This document shows, piece by piece, positions 34,801-43,805 of a stretch of 64,000 bases of DNA. Source of the stretch: Roseateles oligotrophus. GTDB lineage: Bacteria; Pseudomonadota; Gammaproteobacteria; Burkholderiales; Burkholderiaceae_C. Within the stretch, counting starts at the first letter, position 1. Each line of letters opens with the position of its first letter. The position numbers and the translations under genes are program-made. The stretch lies in assembly GCF_025717515.1 (NCBI RefSeq), contig NZ_JAJIRN010000004.1, positions 186,001-250,000 on the forward strand, written 5' to 3'. Below the pieces are notes generated by a model. That model worked only from the letters and a program-made list of their open reading frames with translations. It was not told the origin of the DNA and did no database searches.

Positions 34801-37568
34801 AGGTTGTGCTCGATCAGGATCAGCGAATGGCCGATGGTCAGCAACTTGCGCATCGCCCGCATCAGCTTGGCGATGTCATCAAAGTGCAAGCCGGTGGTCG
34901 GCTCGTCGAACATGAAGAGCGTGCCTTTTTTGGCCAGCGCCTGGCGCGGCTTGCTGGCCGCTTCGGCCAAGAAGCCGGCCAGCTTCAGCCGCTGCGCCTC
35001 GCCGCCCGACAGCGTCGGCACCGGCTGGCCCAGCTTCACATATTCCAGCCCCACATCGACGATGGGCTGCAGCTTGGCGAGCACTTCGCGGTCGCTGCTG
35101 AACAGGCGCACCGCTTCGCTAACGGTCAATTCAAGCACGTCGGCCACACTCATGCTGCGCTCGGCTCTTTCGAGCTTAACGTCCAGCATCTCGGCCCGGT
35201 AGCGCCGGCCATCGCAATCGGGGCAGCGCAGATAGACGTCGGACAAGAACTGCATCTCGACATGCTCGAAGCCCGAGCCGCCGCAGGTCGCGCAACGGCC
35301 GTCGCCGGCATTGAAGCTGAACATGCCGGCCGTATAGCTGCGCTCGGCCGACATCGGCGCGGCCGCAAACAGCTTGCGCAGCTCGTCAAACGCGCCGACA
35401 TAGGAGGCCGGATTCGAGCGCGCGGTCTTGCCGATCGGCGACTGGTCAACGAACACCGCATCGGCCAACCAGTCGGCGCCGAGCAGGGACTCATGCTGGC
35501 CCGGTGTCTCGGTCTGCTGGCCAAAATGGCGCGCCAAGGCCGGATACAGAACGTCTTGCATCAGCGTGCTCTTGCCCGAGCCGGACACGCCGGTCACGAC
35601 CACCATGCGCTGCAGCGGGAACTCGATGGTCAGATTGCGCAGATTGTGCTCACGCACGCCTTCAATGATCAACTTGGGCGTGCTGGCTTCGACCGGGCGC
35701 TTCACCCCCATGCCGACCAGCTTGCGCGCGCCCATATAGGCGCCGGTCAAGGTGTCGGCGGCACGGATGCTCTCGGGCGTACCGTCGAAAACGATCTGAC
35801 CGCCGCGCTCACCCGGCCCCGGCCCCATATCGATCAGACGGTCGGCCGCCAGCATCACCGCCGGGTCATGCTCGACGACGACCAAGGTGTTGCCGGCGTC
35901 GCGCAGGCGCTGCATCGCCTGCACGATGCGGCCCATATCGCGCGGGTGCAGGCCGATGCTGGGCTCGTCCAGCACAAACAGGGTGTTGACCAGCGAGGTG
36001 CCGAGCGCCGTCGTCAGGTTGATGCGCTGCACCTCGCCGCCGCTGAGCGTGCGGCTCTGGCGGTCCAGCGTCAAATACCCGATGCCGACATCGCAGAGGT
36101 ATTTGAGCCGGTTGCGGATCTCCTCCAGCAGCAGCTTCAGCGCGTCATCCAAGAGCGTGCTGGGCAGCTGCAACTGATCGAGGAAGCTGCGCAGCCGGTG
36201 GATAGGCAGCTGCATCAGGTCGTGCAGGGCCAGTCCCGGCAAGGCCTCCAGTTGTTCGCGGGTCCAGTCCACGCCTTTGGGCATCAAGCGCTTTGTCGGC
36301 GGCAACAGAGAGTCGGCCAGTTCCTTGCTGCCAACGCGCCAGAGCAGCGATTCGGTCTTCAGCCGTGCGCCGTCGCAAGTGCCGCAGGTGGTGTAGCTGC
36401 GGTACTTGGACAAGAGCACACGGATATGCATCTTGTAGGCCTTGCTCTCCAGATACTCGAAGAAGCGCTTGACGCCGTACCACTGCTTGCTCCAGTTGCC
36501 GGTCCAGTTCGGCGAGCCGTTGATGACCCAGTCTTGTTGCGCCGACGAGAGCTGATTCCAGGAGGTGTCGCGCGGGATGCCGGCGTCGGCGGCGTACTTG
36601 AGCAGGTCGTCCTGGCTGTCTTTCCAGGCCGGCGTCGACAGCGTCTTGATCGCGCCATTGCGCAGCGTCTTCTTGCCGTCCGGGATCACCAGGCCTAGGT
36701 CAACCCCGATCACTCGCCCGAAGCCCCGGCAGGTCTCGCAAGCACCCATCGCCGAGTTGAAGGAGAACAGCGGCGGCTGCGGCTCCTGATAGCGCAGATC
36801 ACTTTCCGGGCAATGCAGGCCGGTGGAGTAACGCCAAAGTTCGGCGTCTACACCTTCTTCTGCCGGCAGCACATACACATTCATACGCCCGCTGCCGCGC
36901 TTCAGGCACAACTCGATCGCCTCCATCGCCCGCTGCTTGTCGGTGCCTTGCAAACGGAACCTGTCCGCCACCACGTCGAGCAGCTTGCGCGGGCCCGTGA
37001 TGGAGGCCACCTCACGCTCGGCCTGCACCTTGGTGAAACCGCTGGCCGACAGCCACTGCGTGACCTCGTCCGAGCTGGTCGTTGCCGGCAACTCGACCGG
37101 AAAGGTCAAGACGATTCTTGGATCCAAAATGCGCGTACGTTCAAGCAGCTCCAGATAGACCGTCTGCGCCGTGTCATGACGCACCGGCTGCGCGGTTTTC
37201 TTGTCGAACAGCTCGGCCGCGCGGGCAAACAGCAGCTTGAGGTGATCGTTCAGCTCGGTCATCGTGCCGACCGTGGAGCGTGAGGTGCGCACCGGGTTGG
37301 TCTGGTCGATCGCGATCGCCGGCGGCACGCCGTCGACCCGGTCGACCGCCGGTCTGTCCATACGGTCGAGGAACTGGCGCGCATAGGCCGAGAAGGTCTC
37401 GACATAGCGGCGCTGCCCCTCGGCATAAAGGGTGTCAAAGACCAGACTGGATTTGCCCGAGCCGCTGGGGCCGGTGACGACGGTCAACTCCCCCGTGTGC
37501 AGATCCAGATCGAGGTTCTTCAGATTGTGTTGACGGGCGCCGCGGATGCGGATGGTGCCTTCTGACAT
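31899..37568 (-). CDS. Double-length UvrA-family excinuclease subunit (tandem UvrA)
   Basis: ABC ATPase of 1889 residues, about twice the length of standard UvrA (about 940). It contains two consecutive UvrA-like units. Four Walker A motifs are visible: GPSGSGKSS at about 33 and three copies of GVSGSGKST. The four ABC signatures are TLSGGEVQRINL, TLSGGEAQRLKL, TLSGGEAQRIRL and TLSGGEAQRMKL. The DEPS/DEPT Walker B motifs follow each. Zinc-finger cysteine clusters occur in both units, for example CATCGGSG and CPDCDG. UvrA normally works as a dimer that scans DNA for bulky damage, so this is a covalent tandem. It is probably a paralog beside a normal uvrA elsewhere. Such long forms are known in Burkholderiales. 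No LexA box was seen upstream. Confidence 0.93.
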   Translation of the reverse strand: MSEGTIRIRGARQHNLKNLDLDLHTGELTVVTGPSGSGKSSLVFDTLYAEGQRRYVETFSAYARQFLDRMDRPAVDRVDGVPPAIAIDQTNPVRTSRSTVGTMTELNDHLKLLFARAAELFDKKTAQPVRHDTAQTVYLELLERTRILDPRIVLTFPVELPATTSSDEVTQWLSASGFTKVQAEREVASITGPRKLLDVVADRFRLQGTDKQRAMEAIELCLKRGSGRMNVYVLPAEEGVDAELWRYSTGLHCPESDLRYQEPQPPLFSFNSAMGACETCRGFGRVIGVDLGLVIPDGKKTLRNGAIKTLSTPAWKDSQDDLLKYAADAGIPRDTSWNQLSSAQQDWVINGSPNWTGNWSKQWYGVKRFFEYLESKAYKMHIRVLLSKYRSYTTCGTCDGARLKTESLLWRVGSKELADSLLPPTKRLMPKGVDWTREQLEALPGLALHDLMQLPIHRLRSFLDQLQLPSTLLDDALKLLLEEIRNRLKYLCDVGIGYLTLDRQSRTLSGGEVQRINLTTALGTSLVNTLFVLDEPSIGLHPRDMGRIVQAMQRLRDAGNTLVVVEHDPAVMLAADRLIDMGPGPGERGGQIVFDGTPESIRAADTLTGAYMGARKLVGMGVKRPVEASTPKLIIEGVREHNLRNLTIEFPLQRMVVVTGVSGSGKSTLMQDVLYPALARHFGQQTETPGQHESLLGADWLADAVFVDQSPIGKTARSNPASYVGAFDELRKLFAAAPMSAERSYTAGMFSFNAGDGRCATCGGSGFEHVEMQFLSDVYLRCPDCDGRRYRAEMLDVKLERAERSMSVADVLELTVSEAVRLFSSDREVLAKLQPIVDVGLEYVKLGQPVPTLSGGEAQRLKLAGFLAEAASKPRQALAKKGTLFMFDEPTTGLHFDDIAKLMRAMRKLLTIGHSLILIEHNLDVIRAADWLIDLGPEGGEGGGELVCVGTPEQVKEHLTSHTALALREYSAHMDRPAVAIEHKVEEGMPLQSLIRARRARAKGEEAIQIVNAREHNLQSVNVSIPRGKFNVITGVSGSGKSTLAFDILFNEGQRRYLESLNAYARSIVQPAGRPEVDAVWGIPPTVAIEQRLSRGGRKSTVATTTEVWHFLRLLYVKLGVQHCMHDGTPVRPQSVESIAAQLLRDHKGQHVGLLAPLVMNRKGLYTDLAKWAKTRGYTHLRVDGEFIATAPWPRLDRFKEHTLELPVGDLVISADKEAELREILAKALDLGKGVLHLLTPLDGLHKAIAEAHSTLGIGTVKVFSTKRACPTCGTSYAELDPRMFSYNSKHGWCTGCVGTGLALTREQRKALDDSIQDDKGGREQSFAGQEVEIEGLADQPCGECHGARLNPSARAVTFEEQAISTVASWSVKDARIWVDGLTLLGRDAEIARDVVSEIKGRLEFLEEVGLGYLTLDRAAPTLSGGEAQRIRLAAQLGSNLQGVCYVLDEPTIGLHPRDNQILLKALGRLSDLGNTLVVVEHDEDTIRRADHIIDIGPGAGKRGGHVVAQGSAADLALQPDSVTGRFLSKPLIHPLQPRREMLADAPRLRVLDATLHNLQHVTLDVPLHRLVAVTGVSGSGKSTLARDVLLANMAQAVPLRKAPAHWIGCAGIEGHELVDRVLEVDQTPIGKTPRSCPATYIGFWDAIRKLFADTLESRARGYAANRFSFNTGEGRCPGCEGQGMRTIEMSFLPDVKVLCDQCHGQRFNPETLGVSWRGKSIGDVLAMEVDEAAPFFAAMPAIGHPLKLMQDVGLGYLTLGQPSPTLSGGEAQRMKLVSELVKVRDEVGRRGQKAPHTLYVLDEPTVGLHMADVERLIRVLHRLVAGGHSVVVIEHDLDVIAEADWVIDLGPDGGTAGGGVVVEGTPEAVVAAGSHTGVALRPVLARGA

Positions 37569-37906
37569 GGGGTGTTGCCTGCTGCTGCGCTGGGAGCGGA
37601 CATTCTAGGAAGCCTTGTCGCCCAAACCTGTCAGTAGGCCCTTGATGCGCAAGAAATACTCGCGCCCGGGCAAGTTCAAAGTCGATTGACAAGGATGCAG
37701 GCGGGTCAAGCCCCCGATTTCGGGGGGGGCAGGCCTCGGACGCAGATGTCCGAAACGTCCCATTGCGAGACAGTCATTCCAAGGCAACAATGCCGACCAG
37801 CGCCAAGTCAGTTCAAAATTCAAGGCCCGGCATTGGGCATCAGAGAACCAGGCGCCACAAAGAGCGCCAAAGGCAAGCAGCCTGCACAGAGAGGGAGGGA
37901 GGGAAG
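37569..37906. other. 338-base gap between uvrA-like gene and response regulator
   Basis: This is the shared upstream region of two divergent genes. It contains a hairpin of CCCCCGA with TCGGGGG (37711-37726) but no T tract. The regulator frame is open upstream of its chosen start (from 37763), but that part has noncoding composition. No other gene is seen. Promoters must lie here but none is clear by eye. Confidence 0.45.
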
Positions 37907-38422
37907 ATGGAAACAATCAGTTTCAAGAGCGCCGTCGCGGCCAACTGGTTGCGCATGTCCGCTCGGAATTCAGGCGATGCCACCGCCCCGGACAGCGACA
38001 GCGATAGCGCCAAGCTGCTCGCGAATATGGAGCCGCCGGTGGTGCTGCTGGTTGAAGACAATCAAATCAACCAAGTGGTGGCACTGGAGTTCCTGGCCGT
38101 GATGGGCCTGCGCACTCGCCTCGCCAAAAACGGCCTCGAAGCCTTGGCTGCCGCCCAAGCCAGCCCGCCAGATCTGGTTTTGATGGACATTCAAATGCCC
38201 GGTATGGACGGGCTCGAATGCACCCGCCAACTGCGTGAGTTGCAGCGTGCTGGCAAATTGCCGGCCTTCCCCATTTTGGCCTTGACGGCTCATGCGCTGG
38301 AAAGCGATATCGCCGCCAGCATGGCCGCCGGCATGGACGAGCACCTGACCAAGCCGCTGGACTTTGCCGCCTTGCGCAGTCGCCTGGGCCGCTGGCTAGC
38401 GCTGCCCGGTCTTAAATCCTGA
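37907..38422 (+). CDS. Single-domain response regulator (CheY-like) with N-terminal extension
   Basis: Protein of 171 residues. Residues about 44-165 form a receiver domain of the type found at the C-terminus of hybrid kinases. It has ED at 50-51, phospho-acceptor Asp94 in LVLMDIQMPGMDG, Thr in ALTAHA and Lys149 in HLTKPLD. The first 40 residues are polar with an Asp/Ser-rich stretch and match nothing I know. The purine-rich GGGAGGGAGGGAA just before ATG 37907 is a strong ribosome-binding site. No kinase is adjacent. The next gene is a convergent chemoreceptor. Confidence 0.88.
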   Translation: METISFKSAVAANWLRMSARNSGDATAPDSDSDSAKLLANMEPPVVLLVEDNQINQVVALEFLAVMGLRTRLAKNGLEALAAAQASPPDLVLMDIQMPGMDGLECTRQLRELQRAGKLPAFPILALTAHALESDIAASMAAGMDEHLTKPLDFAALRSRLGRWLALPGLKS

Positions 38423-38491
38423 CGCGCCGGCGCCACGGGTGAATATTCACAGCTGGCAATTGCGGGCCAGATCAAGCCCTTTTTCAGCCTC

Positions 38492-40033
38492 TCACCGCTT
38501 GGTCCTGAACACCGCAACCGTGTCATTCAGGCCCTGCGCCTGTTGTTTCAAGGACTCGGCCGCGGCCGCGGTTTCTTCGACCAGCGCGGCGTTCTGCTGC
38601 GTCATGCTGTCCAGCTGCGTGACCGCCTGATTGATCTGCGCAATACCGTCGGACTGCCCGGCGCTGGCCTGGCTGATCTCGTTGACGGTGGTGGTGACGC
38701 GCTGCACCGCACCGAGGATTTCATCCATTGACGCACCGGCCCGGCTGACTTGGCTGGTGCCGGCATTGACGCGCTCGACCGAGTCCATGATCAGCGTCTT
38801 GATCTCCTTGGCCGCCTCGGCCGAACGGCCCGCCAGGCTGCGCACCTCGCTGGCCACGACCGCAAAGCCGCGCCCTTGCTCGCCGGCGCGGGCCGCCTCC
38901 ACGGCGGCATTCAAGGCCAGGATATTGGTCTGGAAAGCCACGCCGTCGATGACGGAAATGATGTCCGAAATCTTGCGGCTGGCGACCGAGATGCCTTCCA
39001 TCGTGCCGACCACCTCGCTCATCACCGCCGCGCCGTCGCGGGCGCGATCGGCGGCCGTGTCGGCCAATTGATTGGTTTGGCGTGCGGCTTGCGCCGTGTG
39101 CTTGACCTGCTCCGTCAGCCCCTGCATTGAGGCGGCCGTCTCCTGCAGGCTCGACGCCGCCTGCTCGGTGCGCATGGACAGATCCTGACTGCCCAACGCC
39201 ACCTCGCTGGACGCATGACCGATGGAATCGGTAGCGCCGCGAATCGCCAGCACCAACTCGCTCAGGCGCTCCTGCATGGCCACCACCTGCTCCATCACCA
39301 GGCCGATTTCGTCCCGTTGACCGACCTCGATATTGGCGCGCAGATCACCATCGGCGACCGACTGCATCACGCCCTGCATGGCGGCCAAGCGACGGCGCAA
39401 ATTGCGCACAAAGACCTCCACCGCAAACATGGCCAGCGCGCCCACCAGAATGACCGCCACCAGGCCAAAACGCGCATCGCCACTGGCAATCGCTTCGACA
39501 TCGTCGATATAAACACCCGAACCCAACACCCAACCCCAAGGGGAAAAACCCATCACGAAGGAACGCTTGGGCACCGGATCGGTGGAGCCTGGCTTGGCCC
39601 AGAGATAGTCGACATAGCCTGAACCGCTGGCCTTGACGACCTGCACAAACTCAACGAACAAGGCCTTGCCCTTGGGGTCTTTATTGCCGGTCAGGTCCTT
39701 GCCATCAAGCTCCGGCTTGATCGGATGCATGACCATGCGCGGGCCCATGTCATTGATCCAGATGTACTCGCTGCCCGAGTAGCGGATCTTGCCGATTTCA
39801 GCGGCGGCGGCTGCTTTGGCATCCGCCTCGCTCATCGCCCCCGACTTGGCCTTGTCGTGGAAGCCGCTGGCGATCTTCTCCGCGCGTTTGACCTGCTCCA
39901 CCGTGGTCACCATCTTGACCGCCATCAAACTGGCGGCTTCTCTTTGCCCCAACCACAGAATCAACAGCACAAAGCCCGCCACGGCCGCCATAACTGCCAC
40001 GCGCAAACGCGTCGCCAACATCATCTTTGACAT
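38492..40033 (-). CDS. Methyl-accepting chemotaxis protein with sCache-type sensor
   Basis: Chemoreceptor of 513 residues. A first membrane helix lies at about 11-30. The periplasmic single-Cache domain includes [20 protein letters not shown] and [16 protein letters not shown], a pattern linked to small organic acids. A second membrane helix follows ([16 protein letters not shown]), then HAMP. The cytoplasmic signalling tip is [20 protein letters not shown]. The C-terminus lacks a CheR-tethering pentapeptide. The ligand is not deducible. Confidence 0.92.
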   Translation of the reverse strand: MSKMMLATRLRVAVMAAVAGFVLLILWLGQREAASLMAVKMVTTVEQVKRAEKIASGFHDKAKSGAMSEADAKAAAAAEIGKIRYSGSEYIWINDMGPRMVMHPIKPELDGKDLTGNKDPKGKALFVEFVQVVKASGSGYVDYLWAKPGSTDPVPKRSFVMGFSPWGWVLGSGVYIDDVEAIASGDARFGLVAVILVGALAMFAVEVFVRNLRRRLAAMQGVMQSVADGDLRANIEVGQRDEIGLVMEQVVAMQERLSELVLAIRGATDSIGHASSEVALGSQDLSMRTEQAASSLQETAASMQGLTEQVKHTAQAARQTNQLADTAADRARDGAAVMSEVVGTMEGISVASRKISDIISVIDGVAFQTNILALNAAVEAARAGEQGRGFAVVASEVRSLAGRSAEAAKEIKTLIMDSVERVNAGTSQVSRAGASMDEILGAVQRVTTTVNEISQASAGQSDGIAQINQAVTQLDSMTQQNAALVEETAAAAESLKQQAQGLNDTVAVFRTKR

Positions 40034-40192
40034 GCCAGTCTCCAGGTTATTGTGTCCGCTTGATGACGCGGATCGATAGTTGAGTCAATCCGTCTGACTA
40101 TGCCGGACGAATGGCGGGCCTGGCAAGGCGGGCAAGCGGCGATAACTGGGGAGAACAACGGTCGTCTCTTCCGAACAACCGGCCGCCCCGAT

Positions 40193-43100
40193 TCAAGACC
40201 GGCTCAGCGGCTTCAGGAGTTCGGCCAAGTCGCTTTCGGTAAACAAGGGCTGTTTGCGCCCGGTGGAGCCGCTATACATGCTGTCGGCCAGCGCGGCCTT
40301 GCGCTCCTGCAAGGCCAGGATGCGCTCTTCAATCGTGCCCTGCGCGACCAGCTTGTAGACAAACACCGTGTGCGTCTGGCCAATCCGGTGGGCGCGGTCG
40401 GTGGCCTGATTTTCGACCGCTGGATTCCACCAGGGGTCGTAATGGATCACGGTGTCGGCCTGCGGCAGGTTCAGGCCCACGCCGCCGGCCTTCAAGCTGA
40501 TTAAAAACACCGGCACCGCGCCGCTGGTGAACTGCTCGATCAAGGCCTCGCGATTTTGGCTTTGGCCGGTCAGCTTGACCCAAGCGATATCGAATTTCTT
40601 CAGCTCGGCCTCGATCAGCGTCAGCATGCTGGTGAACTGCGAGAACAGCAGAATGCGCCGCCCCTCGGCCACCATCTCCGGCAGCAGCGTCATCAGCTGC
40701 TCCAGCTTGGCCGAAGTCTTGACCTTTTGCGCCGCCGCCAGCTTCAGCAAACGCGGATCGCAGCAAACCTGACGCAGCTTCAGCAACGCATCCAGGATGG
40801 TGATCTGCGACTTGGCCAGGCCCTTGGCCGACAGCGCCTCACGCACCGTCTTCTCCATGCCCAAGCGAATTGTTTCGTACAGATCAGCCTGCTTGCCCTC
40901 CAGCTCCACGCGTTCGATCGTTTCAACCTTGGGCGGCAACTCGGTCGCCACCAAGGCCTTGGTCCGGCGCAGCATGAAGGGCGTGATGCGGGCGCGCAGT
41001 TGCTGCAGGCGCTCGCTATCGCCTTGTTTTTCAATCGGCGTGCGGAACAGCTCGCCGAAGCGCTTTTGGCTACCCAGAAAACCCGGCATCAGAAAGTGGA
41101 ACAGGCTCCAGATTTCGCCCAGATGGTTCTCCATCGGCGTGCCCGACAGGCAGAGCCGGTGGCGGGTCTGCAGCTGACCCACTACCTGAGCGGCATGGGT
41201 GCTGGCGTTCTTGATGTTCTGCGCCTCATCCAGCACGACCAGATGCCACTGCGCCTCCAGCCAGCGTTGCTTGTCGCGCTGCAAGAGCGAGTAGGGCGCG
41301 ATCACGATGTCGTGCTCGGCCATGCTGCCTGCCACCTCGTGGCGATCTTTGCCGTGGATCACCAGGCAGCGCAAATCGGGGCAAAAGCGCTCGCTCTCGC
41401 GCCGCCAATTGCCCATCAGGCTGACCGGCGCAATGATCAGCGCCGGCCGCGTCAGCCGGCCGGCGTCTTTCTCGATCTGGATATGGCTCAGGGTCTGCAG
41501 CGTCTTGCCCAGCCCCATATCGTCGGCCAAGATGCCCGCCAGACCATGCTCACGCAAGAATTGCAACCAGTTCAGGCCCTGGCGTTGGTAAGGGCGCAGG
41601 CTGGCCCGCACCGTCGCCGGCACGGCCACCTCGGGCAATTCGGCGCGCCCACTCAGGCGCTGCACCAACTCGCGCAAAGATCCCAGGCCAGCCCAGACCG
41701 CGCCCTCGCCCAGGCCAGCGACGGTGCGCAAGGCGTCCAGTCGGGAAATCTTCAAGCTCTCGCCACCGAAGTCGCCGACCAACTCCAGCAGCGCCGCCAG
41801 CCAAGGCTTGAGCGCCTCGGTGGGCAGGCGGATGAAGCCGGTTTGCGGCGGCGGCCGGGGCAGGTAGACATGGGCCGGGATGTCCGGCGCACCGGTCACG
41901 GGGTCAAGCGGGCTGCCCGCCAAGGCCGCAATCAACGCCGGCAGCATGGGCAGAATATTGTGGCGTGCGCCGTCAATCTCCATGCCCAGCGACAAATCAA
42001 ACCAGGGCGAGGTGGCAGCGGCCTGCTCTTCGTCATCCGGCTCGCCGCCCGAGGGTCGCATCTGCACATCGAGGCCTTCGGCACGCGAAATCCAGTCGTT
42101 CAGACGCTCGTCCAGAGTGAGCTCAAAGCCGGCCTCGCGCAGCGGCGCGAAGTCGGCCTCGGCCCAGTCCAGCCAAGGCTGCTGAGACTGCCTGCCGTCT
42201 AGGCCATAACTGCCAAGTTCGATGGCAGAGGGTCCCAAACCCAGCTGGCGCAGAGCGGCGAAGGCCGCATTCTCGGCCATCAAATCGCGCGGCATGCGTA
42301 GGCGTTTCCCCTGCACCTCGACCAAGGCCGTGGCAGCCTGCCCATGCCAATTGCCTCGCTGCCCGGCGTAGTCGAACTGCAAATTGGCCACCAGCAGGCC
42401 ACCCGTCGCGAGCTCGCTTTCCGCCACCGGACGCAAATGCAGATGGGCCGTGGGTCTGACGCTGGGCAGGGTCTCGATCACCCCCAAAACCGGCGGCAAG
42501 GGCACGGCGCCTAGCCATTGCGTCAAGGCTTCCTGGTGCTTTTTCAAGGCCTCGGCCTGCAGGGCAGGCGCCTTGAGCAGCGCCGCCACCTGGGCCGCGC
42601 TCAGCCCCTGCGTCAAGACTTCGCCACATTGACGTCGGATCGGGTCGAAGTACAGCATCGGCTTGTTCAAGCAAAGCTGAGCGGCTTCGCTGTTCGCAAA
42701 CTTCGGCCGCAAGGCCCAAGCGCTGTGCCCCAGCTTGGCATCGCTGATCTCATGCCAGGCCCAGCCCAGCTCCATCGGCTCGCCCCATTGGATCGCCGCT
42801 GCGGCCAATCCATCGTTGCCGAGCAAACGCCCGGTGCCGGCAGCTTTTTCCAGCATCAGCAGACCGAGTTTCCCCTCCGGCTTGGCCTTGCATTGGTAGC
42901 CATAGCTGGAGTAATAGGTGTTGGCAGTGGGCGGCATCGCGCGCATCAATTGCAGCAACTCAAGATCGGTCTCACTCGCTTGCTCAAAGGCGGGCAAGCC
43001 CTGTTCGGGCGGGTACTTCAAGCTCTTGGGCTTGGCCCAAGCGCCATTGGTCTTGATGTAGGAGGTTTGCAGCTCCACTTGCAATACCGGGCCGGGGCTG

Positions 43101-43690
43101 TGCAGCTCGATCTGATACAAGAATTGCTCGACCCGCTCGACCGCCGGCTGTTTGTAGTAGTAGCGTGCCAAGCCGCGCATCGGCTGGGCCTCGGGCGCGC
43201 CCTTGGCACTGTGTTCAAGCTCGATCAACCAGCGCATGAGCTGCGCTTCGGCCTCAAGCCTGGCCCGTTCTTGCACACGCGCCAGCTCCGCCTGGCGTGC
43301 CGCTTCCAGCTCTTGCGGCGTCATGGCCGCGGCCGCCGGCCTGGCCGACTCGCCCAATAAGCGCAGTCCTTGGTAGCCCGCCTTGATCATCAAGGCGACG
43401 CCATGTTTGCACTGCGAACCCACCGGGCAACTGCAATCGCTGAGCCACTCGAGCAAAGCCCCCCGGGGGCCGAGCCGGACATCAATCCCCAGTTCATAGG
43501 GCAAGCGCTGGCTGCCTTGCACCTCGCCACTGACCTGCCACCAGCCGCCCTTGAGCGGTGCTATCTGCAGACTCAAGACCTTTTGAGTGCGGTACAGCGA
43601 CAAACCCCGCGCATAGCTGGCGCCATCGCAGCCACTCGCCAAATCGCTCAGTTTGAACCAAAGACTGGCGGCAAAGGAATCGGTCGACAT
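40193..43690 (-). CDS. SNF2-family DEAD/DEAH helicase with SWIM zinc finger
   Basis: Large ATP-dependent DNA translocase of 1165 residues. An N-terminal SWIM zinc motif, CSCPVGSQCKHG, sits at about 87-98. A long middle region of unknown fold follows. The ATPase part has QRQGLNWLQF, Walker A ADDMGLGKTLQ, Walker B VLDEAQNIKN and SGTPMENHLGE. The second helicase lobe shows LLFSQFTSMLTLIEAEL, LKAGGVGLNLPQADTV and the arginine-finger motif TDRAHRIGQ. Relatives include bacterial RapA/HepA-like and SWIM-SNF2 proteins implicated in transcription or DNA repair; the exact role is unknown. The ATG at 43690 is preceded by a TTG at 43693. Confidence 0.92.
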   Translation of the reverse strand: MSTDSFAASLWFKLSDLASGCDGASYARGLSLYRTQKVLSLQIAPLKGGWWQVSGEVQGSQRLPYELGIDVRLGPRGALLEWLSDCSCPVGSQCKHGVALMIKAGYQGLRLLGESARPAAAAMTPQELEAARQAELARVQERARLEAEAQLMRWLIELEHSAKGAPEAQPMRGLARYYYKQPAVERVEQFLYQIELHSPGPVLQVELQTSYIKTNGAWAKPKSLKYPPEQGLPAFEQASETDLELLQLMRAMPPTANTYYSSYGYQCKAKPEGKLGLLMLEKAAGTGRLLGNDGLAAAAIQWGEPMELGWAWHEISDAKLGHSAWALRPKFANSEAAQLCLNKPMLYFDPIRRQCGEVLTQGLSAAQVAALLKAPALQAEALKKHQEALTQWLGAVPLPPVLGVIETLPSVRPTAHLHLRPVAESELATGGLLVANLQFDYAGQRGNWHGQAATALVEVQGKRLRMPRDLMAENAAFAALRQLGLGPSAIELGSYGLDGRQSQQPWLDWAEADFAPLREAGFELTLDERLNDWISRAEGLDVQMRPSGGEPDDEEQAAATSPWFDLSLGMEIDGARHNILPMLPALIAALAGSPLDPVTGAPDIPAHVYLPRPPPQTGFIRLPTEALKPWLAALLELVGDFGGESLKISRLDALRTVAGLGEGAVWAGLGSLRELVQRLSGRAELPEVAVPATVRASLRPYQRQGLNWLQFLREHGLAGILADDMGLGKTLQTLSHIQIEKDAGRLTRPALIIAPVSLMGNWRRESERFCPDLRCLVIHGKDRHEVAGSMAEHDIVIAPYSLLQRDKQRWLEAQWHLVVLDEAQNIKNASTHAAQVVGQLQTRHRLCLSGTPMENHLGEIWSLFHFLMPGFLGSQKRFGELFRTPIEKQGDSERLQQLRARITPFMLRRTKALVATELPPKVETIERVELEGKQADLYETIRLGMEKTVREALSAKGLAKSQITILDALLKLRQVCCDPRLLKLAAAQKVKTSAKLEQLMTLLPEMVAEGRRILLFSQFTSMLTLIEAELKKFDIAWVKLTGQSQNREALIEQFTSGAVPVFLISLKAGGVGLNLPQADTVIHYDPWWNPAVENQATDRAHRIGQTHTVFVYKLVAQGTIEERILALQERKAALADSMYSGSTGRKQPLFTESDLAELLKPLSRS

Positions 43691-43805
43691 CAAAATACTC
43701 GCTCAACGGTCGCGCAACAAAGGCTGCACTTTACGCGAGCGGTCGCAGCAGCCGTGCAGCAAGTCACAATCGCCTCATCCGTGCTTGTTAGGCCTGCCCT
43801 CACCC

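Noticed and set aside
34521-36698. A 725-codon frame on the plus strand
   Set aside because: It lies entirely antisense to the tandem UvrA gene, whose motifs are unambiguous. Long antisense frames are expected in high-GC DNA. The translation has no family motif.
37569-37700. LexA/SOS box before the UvrA-like gene
   Set aside because: A CTGT occurs near 37627, but no ACAG stands at the required distance.
40556-42202. A 548-codon plus-strand frame
   Set aside because: It is antisense to the SNF2 helicase gene, with Gln/Arg/His-rich composition typical of mirror frames.
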